NCBI GenBank assembly: GCA_014526335.1
Contig: JACTAT010000027.1
Location: 693,627-757,626 of the forward strand
DNA length: 64,000 bases
DNA from: Chrysaora quinquecirrha
Lineage: Eukaryota > Cnidaria > Scyphozoa > Semaeostomeae > Pelagiidae
Direction of reading: 5' to 3'
The notes under the pieces were generated by a model. It saw nothing but the letters and a program-made list of their open reading frames with translations, did not search any database and had not been told where the DNA came from. Positions 54,201 through 63,200 of this stretch are shown here, piece after piece (position 1 is the first letter of the stretch; every line of letters starts with the position of its first letter). A program made the translations under genes and the position numbers.

Positions 54201-57200
54201 AGGCCCATCTTGGATTCGTGTTCTCCGACCTTTTTTTAGTAGATTTCATTGAAAAAACCCAAGGTTACCCTCTTTGCTAGATTGTTGCGGAAAAAACCCC
54301 GTCTAGTATAAGTTCTTTAAATTTTCGGGCCTTCTACATGTAGGTTCCTTATAAAGTGGTTCCTTATAAAAAAAGCGTGTATGCAAGTGTTTAAGGCGTT
54401 AGATATCTAATTCAAGATAATTTCTATTGTGTTCGGTGAGGCAGAATCACTTAAGAGGTAAGAGGGCAGAAGCCGATATTTTTTACTCGGGCTCGTACGA
54501 AAAGAAAGACCAACAATTTATTCCCTTTGACCTTCGACGTATCTCTGAAACACAAAAACGAAAGTACAGAGCTTTTTAAGCTATATAACGGCCGAAAATT
54601 TCGAAAAATATTTTCTCAGTTTTTAATATTGCAAGAAACAGTGGAAACATTTTCGGGCATACTTAAAAGCATTTTTCGTCTGACACTCCTGAGAGTATAA
54701 ACGTCAGAAACAGACAGAAACACTTGGTAAAGGCGGAGTTTATACCCAGGTGCGGATCGAAATGCAGAGAATCAGAAGGTGGAGCTGAATTGGCATTGTG
54801 TTTTAAACACCAAGCAGCTTGCCGGATAGAGCGGGAAGATCTTCCAGCTAATTCAGCTTCACTTTCTGATTGGTGCATTTCGATCCGCATCTGGGTATAA
54901 ATTTCACCTTTATCAAGTGTTTCGGTCTTTTTCCCACGTTTATATTCAAAAATGTTTCCGCTGAGCCTTGCAATTTGGAAATTTTGTACTGCTCACTATT
55001 CTTAGTTTTTAGCCCGAAACCTCCAACTTTGACCTTGCAATTTAAAACAACAACAAATTTTTCGTCTAACTTATAAGAATTTCTAGAATCTTTCTTGACC
55101 TTCAATATTGAGCCTTCATTAAAAACTTCCTTTTTGTCACTACCTCAACTCAAGAGATTTTGCCTCGCCGCAGACAATGGAGTCAGTTTTTATACCATTG
55201 GTCAAATCAAATCATAAGTGCATAGTGGAATTGAATTGAATCAATTCAGTTCAACAGCAGAAATAAACAGAGACATGAGAGATGACGCTTAAGTTACCTC
55301 CGCAGATTCTTCGTCCTCAAATTGAATTTCAAAATCACAGCTAACAGATCCAGCATGAATTGGAGCAAATATGATTTCTAATTTCAAACTTGAGAATGGC
55401 TCGATTTTTCCTTTTGAGAACTGAAAATTGAAGAAAAATAACAGGAAATTACATCACTAATGCTTAACCAAGTGGATACAAAACTGAAGTTCTTCAGCGT
55501 GTGACTGAGGTACGTACTTAAGGTGAATGTTAAAGGATGTATTAAGCGCCAATCACAACGATCTAAGGCAAGACTATGGTCGACGTACGTCTGTGATACA
55601 ATAGAACTAATGTCAAGTAGGTGCTGTGGCGTCGTGGTGAAATCCAGCTGACTTGTGGTGTCAGGAGCTCAGGGTGGTCAGGGTTCGTGCCCAGCCACGG
55701 TAGCGTCACAGCCAGGTTCGAGGTCTCGATTAGTTAACCTACTACTGAGATCCTAGCGACTGAACACCATTTCACCTTCACCTTCACCATTGCTAACTTA
55801 CTTCGGGACGTCAACGACAAATTTTCAATAAGAACGAGACCAATACCATGAAGAGAACTTTTTGTACGACGTTTCGGACTTACTGTAACTCTTCTAACAG
55901 TTCTAGATAGTTGGGCATGCTCTATTTCTGCGATTGGTTCATTGCTGATTTCAGTCAGTCGACATGAGCGCTCTTGCGACGGCAATCAACTATATCCTAT
56001 AACTTCTAACTAGTTGTTGACATGTCGACATAAGTTAGCAGTTACAACTAGTTGGCGTTAGCTCTAACGTATCATTAGCAAGGGCTTTTTAGGCCAATGA
56101 GAATGCCGCTCAATGCTTGAACATACTCCGGCAGACAAGGCACCTCTATAGCCCAATATTCCGTCATAAGTTATTTTTTGCGCCTCTTCCGGCAACTATT
56201 TGGCACACAGTTCAAGAAAGTTGGGCATATTCTACTTCAGTGATTAGTTGAAAATTAAAAGTGATTCCCGTACTTCTCAGGCGGGATCAGCGCTCTTGCG
56301 ACCGAAATCAGCTGTATCCTGACTAGCTTCTGACACGTCAGCATGAGTTAGAAGTTACAACTAGTTGGCGTTTACAGTTCTATCGCATCGCAACATAAGC
56401 TTTGATTTACACTCTACAACTTTTCAGACGAGAATAAATATTCTTGAAAAAATATGTCCAAAATAAATGCTTTGAATTTTCCATACCTGGCCAACTTTCA
56501 GAGCATCTTCTAAGCTAGATGGCTGCAATAATATTGTTGTTTGGGATCCATCTGGTACAACCTGATCATTTGTATCCAATTTGCCTGTAGAAGGACAATG
56601 TTGTTATAAGCTAAAGGAATCTCTAGGCAAAATACCAGAAGTCCGAAAACCCAGGAATTTACTCAAATACACGTTCGATAGGGATGCACAGATTACTGAG
56701 GGGCATTCCACACGCCGAAAAAGAGTACGAGATTCTTACTAAACCAAAAGGATTCCTACAATATTCCTAAGAAAATAATGGAGATTCTAGCCGAGGGTGT
56801 ATGTGATTCCAAAGAGTGAATTGCCTCTCGGAGGTTCCCTTTACACCCCTTTTACACGACAGAGAAAGATACTGATTCAAAAGGTCCGTGCCTTTCGGGT
56901 ATAATATAAGTGCTATACGATTTCATAGCATTTCCAGACCGGGAACGGATCCGCTTTTCTAGCGTACCGAAAGGATACAATCCCGTCCCTTTCCCAAATA
57001 GGAACGGATCCATGCGAACTCATGTAAAACGAAAAGCCTATCGTGATCTTTTAGGGAACGGAACCTTTAACGTATTACTTTCGATAGGGTTCCACAGATA
57101 ACCTTTAGGGTCTTTTTACCATAAACGCTGGGATTATTTTCAGAGGAAATCTTAGAAAATGCTTTTGTTTCAAGAGGCATCTCTATGCCTTTCCATGAAG

Positions 57201-60200
57201 TGTATTGCACATCCATATTTTACCTTCGTTTTCATGCACACAATATCTTTTTGGTCGAGGTTTTTTACTCCATCCTTTCCAAGCAGCCAAGTTGCCCAAG
57301 AAGCACCCCAACACCCCACGAGTCTGAAGTTATGACAACATTTAAGACAGCATCAGAAAAGTTCATACATCCCTTTGGATTTTATTTACCTTGGCTTGTG
57401 TCTTCAAGTAAGATTTCATCTTTTGCATCTTGTAAGGCCGTTTGAATTTTGCTTTCAACATTTCCAGGCTCCATTCCATCTTCTATAGTCTGTAAAAGTA
57501 ACGATTCTAGTTATTCTATTGTGAGACATGGAGGACTATATGTGTGTTCTGTCAGCTGGGATTCTAATGCCACACAAAAAGTTCTTATGCCCTGTCTTCA
57601 TGGTTTAGTTATGTTCAACTTTAGATTTCCGTAAGATTGAGGTTACAGCTTACAATTTGGAACAAGATTGAGACTGATTTTAAGTTTAAGATTAAGTTTA
57701 AAAATAATATTAAGATTTAGATGATGAAGATTAAGCTGGAGATAAAGCTAAAGATTTAGATTTAGATTACGATTAAGATTAAGCTTCACGATAAGACTGA
57801 GGTTTACTGTAAATGAAGAGTAAGATTAAAACGAATTTCAAGTTTCAGTTTGATCTTTGATTAAGATTAAGCTTAAGATTAAGTTTAAAACTAAGACCAA
57901 TACTAAGACTTACTAGACATGATGAATCGTAGAACTAAATACACATCAGCGTATGGAAGATGACAGGCCGAAGCCAAATCAACTGATTACTGCTTTGTTC
58001 TGTATTCTGATTGGATATGACGCAAAAAGGGTTCCCAGTAGTTTATCCCGCCCTAGGGATACAGAAATTAGATTTGTGCGGTAGTTTGACGTTGTTGCCA
58101 AAACTCATTACAAAATTAGGCTATATAACAAAACGGCATTTGGAACTCAGAAGTAGAATTCCAAAATCTGTGATACAGTTGTCATGGGTACCAGAAGCCT
58201 TTTCGCAAACAAAAGACCGTTACCACTCCTCTTCCCGGTTTTCATTTATAGGGATTATGGAAAGTTCTATATAGTTGACTTACTGCTCCACCGATCGAAG
58301 ATGCTTCACTTGCAGAGTGTCTTCTGTTTGTACCTAAGCAAATAAATCAGTCGATCAGTACGATCAATAAAGGCAAACGTATCATAATCAACAGAATCAT
58401 AATCGCAATCATAAAATGATCTAAATATCAACATAACAGTCTTTGAGTACAAAATTTCACGAGTCTACACCCTGAAATTATATATATTCTACCCCAATAA
58501 ATAAGGACAATTTTATATGTGAAGAGGCTCTTAATAAAGGGGTCCATCATCTCAAAGGGGTTAAGAATAAAATAAAAAGTATAGTTGCCGTTTTTGAGTC
58601 TACTATTAGCCTAGGGCTACTCAGTCGACTTTACACTTTACCCCTGGTCTGGATGCATTAGCATATAGCAGGGTGCAGCCACACACGACACTCATAACTA
58701 CCGACCACGTACCCATTTATACACCTGGGTAGAGAGAGGCACATTTGTGTTAACAACTTGCCCAAGGTTGTTATCTCTGCGCGTTGAAAGACCGTGGCTC
58801 GAGCCCACAACATTCTCTTTGTGAGCCCAGCACACTAACCACTGCACCACAGAGACCACAGTAACTGATTTATGTGATAAGCAGGGCCTGCCAAAGATAC
58901 TAAACCTTGACCAATATTAGTTTATCTGGTCATTTTTTTTGACATTATTATAAGAAACTACACCATGGTATACACCTCATTGCATGAGAACCTAGATAGG
59001 CTGCATTCAAAAGCGTGGGCTATTTTGTATGGGTTTTATGCTGTATAAAAATAAGTTACCAGTATGTGTAATACACGTTTTATTATAAGGTACACCTTTA
59101 TAAGAACCTCGAGGCTGGAATTCCAAAAAAATTAAGGAACTTTAAGGAACTTTCGAGTCTCGAATGAAAAACTAAGAGTCAATTTTTTTGAATAGCAAGA
59201 CGGTTTATACAACTAAAATAACCGTATAACAAAATAGTTGCCATCGTTTATCGCTTAAGGCTCAAATAATATATTATATAATTATAATAATATAAAAAGT
59301 ACAAAGCCAATCAATGAATTTGCCTTAATGATTACCTAGTGCTAAATTCTATATATCGGTAAGAAACAGTGTAAGGAAGATTCGATCTCATTTTGTTGAA
59401 AAATTCAAGAACTCCAGCCTCAACTCAGACCAAAGGTTCCTTACAAATAACCGTGTAATGTCAATAAAAGAACTTTACCTGTAAGTTTTATGATTTCGTA
59501 ATTCGTCGATAAAGCGCCATTATTAGTTAAGGTGATGGTCTTTTTTCTTGTTTCACCAACAACTTGAGTTTCAAAGTTGACTTCCGTTGCATCAACGCTT
59601 AGCTGTGGGCAAAATTGAAAAGATAAATTAGAACCAAAACACGCGCCTGTTTTCTACTAATAAGGACGTTGACCCGACCAGGCTTATCTTAGAAGGTGGA
59701 GGTGGCGTCGTGGTGTAATCCAGCTGACTCGTGGTGTCATAAGCTCAGTGTGGTCAGGGTTCGAGCCCAGCCACGGTAGCATCACTGCCAGGATCAAGGT
59801 CTCGATTACTTAACCTACTACTGAGATCCTAGCGACTGGCGCTAAAACACCATTTCATCTTCATCTTCATCTTGAAATGAAGAACTGTCAGAGCTTTGAA
59901 ATTATGGTTGAAGATTCCTTGTATCAAATAATGACAAGAGACCAAGTTTTTTGGGGGTATTAAACACAGTAGAAATCCCGCTCAAAAGGTCCTAAATTTT
60001 CTGAAAACAGCCGGTTTATGTTCTTTGTAATGAGGTGTATACTAAAAAAAAATTTAAAAAAAAAATTAAAAAAAAAAATTAATGCATCATGTGCACTTTA
60101 AAGCAAAAAACCTTCCAGATATCTTTCAAAATTACTTTAAGACTAACGAATACTCTCATAAATACGAAACTAGACAAAAGCATAACTATAAAGTTCATCG

Positions 60201-63200
60201 ATTCAACAAAGTTTGGGGAAATAAAATGATAAGAAATATGGGTGCTCGACTTTGGAATAACCTCCCGGAGTCCCTAAAACTAATATCTACTGGAAAGGCT
60301 TCTAGCAAAAAATTTAAGAACCTAACTTTTGAAAGCTATTTATATCCCGAACAAAAAAATGACCAGCGAACAGAGATGAGAAAACCTTATTCCCTTTCTC
60401 AGAATATTAGGAAAATTGATTATTTTAAGTTAACCTTTAATGTTAGCTAGTCGGTTATACTTAAAGCAAGTAAGAAACTATGATGTCAATTAATATTATT
60501 ATTATCCGCAACCTTTTTTTCATCATTATAACCAATATTTTAGAAGTTAATAATTGTCGGTTTTGTTAGCTTTGTAGCGGCCCAAGCAAGATAAGCTCTG
60601 CTTTTCTTGGGCCGTGTAGAGTACAATTTATTATTGTAAATTGTATTTCTATGAATAAAAATGAATTGAATTGAATTGAATACTATAATCAGAATGGAGG
60701 TTCTTAAAAGAGGGTAGAAAGCAATGAAAGCAATTGCAATGTAAATGTAGCATATGGTTTCAAGGGTTGGCAGCTTTTGGCATGCCCCGGCTTCTTAATG
60801 TTCGGAATATAATGTTTTAGAGTCCATGAAAAAGGTTAACCCAAGCACAATTAAGAAATATAAATTTTCAGTCTGTGGGTTGTAAATCAATGAAGGTCTT
60901 ATGTGCGAGATTTTTTCCTGTACATTGAAGACAACATGAAAATATAATTATAATTTTGGCCTCAAGGCAGACAAGTTGCATAAGAAACTTGCAAATATTC
61001 ATGGATTTGGTAAGTGTTGTCTTCATTTAGCATACAGTGTCAAAATCTGAACCATTTTGACGAAAGTAATTTCTGATGACTTTACTGAAATTTGCGAAGT
61101 TGAAATCAAGACCAGAAGCCAGAAAAACCACGACGCAAAGAGAAAGGCTGCTTTAAGTTTAAATAACATTTCTGCTCATACTTCGCATTGTGAAGAAAGG
61201 ATTCTTAGTGCAGAGTAACATTTTAGTTTTTAGGATGAAAATTTTGGAAATTTATTTGAAATTTTGGAAAACACATGTGCGGTATATTTTCTATGTATTA
61301 CGTCTTAGCGCAGCAAAAATTTGATACATCTGGAGGAAAAACCAAGTACGAAAACACTATGTCCAAACAAAATTTAGAAAGTAAGTTCACCCACCTCACA
61401 TCTCTTTTTCAGGCATTTAACTGGCACAGAAAAAGGTCCAGTCTGTGCAAAGAAGTCCACATTGCCATTGATATCGACATTTAACTGGAGAAAAAAGTTG
61501 CATTGTAGAGGAAGGTAAAAATTCTAACAAGAACAATTTGCAGCAATTAGTCAGAAGAAGACTGACAACATTAAGAAGAAGGCGACAAGCACCTACAGCA
61601 AGCTAAAAATGAAGAAGATTTGGTTGTGAAGCTTTAGGAAGAAGACTTAAAGGAAGAATTAGGAGCTTCAATGGAGTAGAAGGATACTAAGTGGGAGAGA
61701 AAGAATATTCGAAGGAAGATTTCGAATCGATCAATAAGGAGACGAAAACCTTAAGGAAGAATGTTCAAGGAAAGACGGTTAGAAGGAAGAACGCTTGTGT
61801 CTGAAATATGTGCTGCTAACTTTGTTCTTTTGTGAAATACAATAGGAAATGAATAAAAGTGACATAGGTTAATAATTAGACTCACCATCGGAGTGAATGT
61901 AGCAACGAAGTCGCATGTCAGACCTGCTGACATAGGGCCAGGCGGATCAAATCTGAAAATCAATATTGAGATATCAGAAAAAAATCACAAAATAGTACAA
62001 CATAAATCATAAAAAACTATCAACAAATCAATTATAATATAACATAATATTATGGTAAATCAGTAATCAGGAATCATAAGGATCACTAATCACTTATCAC
62101 TAAACGGTAATCAGTAATCAGTAATCACTGATCATTAATCACTGATCATGTATGTTTCTGACCTGCATTTATGTTATCACAAATCACAAATCATAAAGCC
62201 TTAATCAATAATCACTAATCATTAATCACCAATCATTAATCGCAAATCAAAAATCAAAATCAGAAATCATTTATTTTATATCAAATACTTACTGTATTTC
62301 GAGAAAGTCTTTCAAGTTGTCAGATATGCCAACAAATTTACAGAAATTTTGTGAATAAGAGACATTAGTTAGCAGAACTTTCTTTTTATAGGTTTTACCA
62401 ATATCGAAATCCTAACAAAAGAAAGAGAAGCTGTCAGATATTCAATATTCTAACCAATTCTACCTTGATCATAATCATCACATACTTTTTTCCAACGTCC
62501 CGGCCATTGCACGTTTTTTTTTATAAGTAATCTTAACTCTGAGTTGAAGCTGGAGTTCCTTAATTTTTCAACACAATGAGGCTGAAGTTCCTTATGCTGT
62601 TCCTTTTCGTGAGATATGTTTGAATACTAATTTTTACAGCAAATTCATATAAATTTGCTTCAATTTCTACATTTAAATATAAATGGAGTCTTTTTGGGAG
62701 AACGATGGAAAATACATTGTTATTCTGCTATTTTTTGCACAAATCGTCTTGTTGTTGAAAAAAATTATTCTAAGTTTTTCATCCGAGCCTCGGCAGTTCC
62801 TTAAAGTTCCTTAATTTTTTTGGGAATTTTCAGCCTCGAGTTCCTTATAAAGGTGTTCCTTAAAAAAAGTGTATTCAGCAAACAATGTCCAACATTCATA
62901 TCTGTAGAAACATTTGGCACCTTGTTGATTGAACCAACATGATGCTTGATTTTGTTGGCTGAAATTTGATTTCGATCTGAAATTCACAGAACATTTCAAA
63001 ATCTGGCATCGTTCAGGCATCGCACCAACAAACATTGGCTGCACAAATGCCTTTTAAGCGTTCTACTGGAATGCAAATAACAAAATCAAATAGTTTTCTA
63101 CATCTATAAGAAGCTATCAGCTAAAACTTAATTCACTGACAAAAACAGACATATAAAAAAACCTTAACCATTTTAAACAGTAATTCAAGGCTGTTAAGTC

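Noticed and set aside
60082..60450. 122-codon host gene
   Set aside because: Its motifs (HKYETRQKHNYK, LWNNLPESL) and downstream (TTGAA)n tail identify a truncated LINE.
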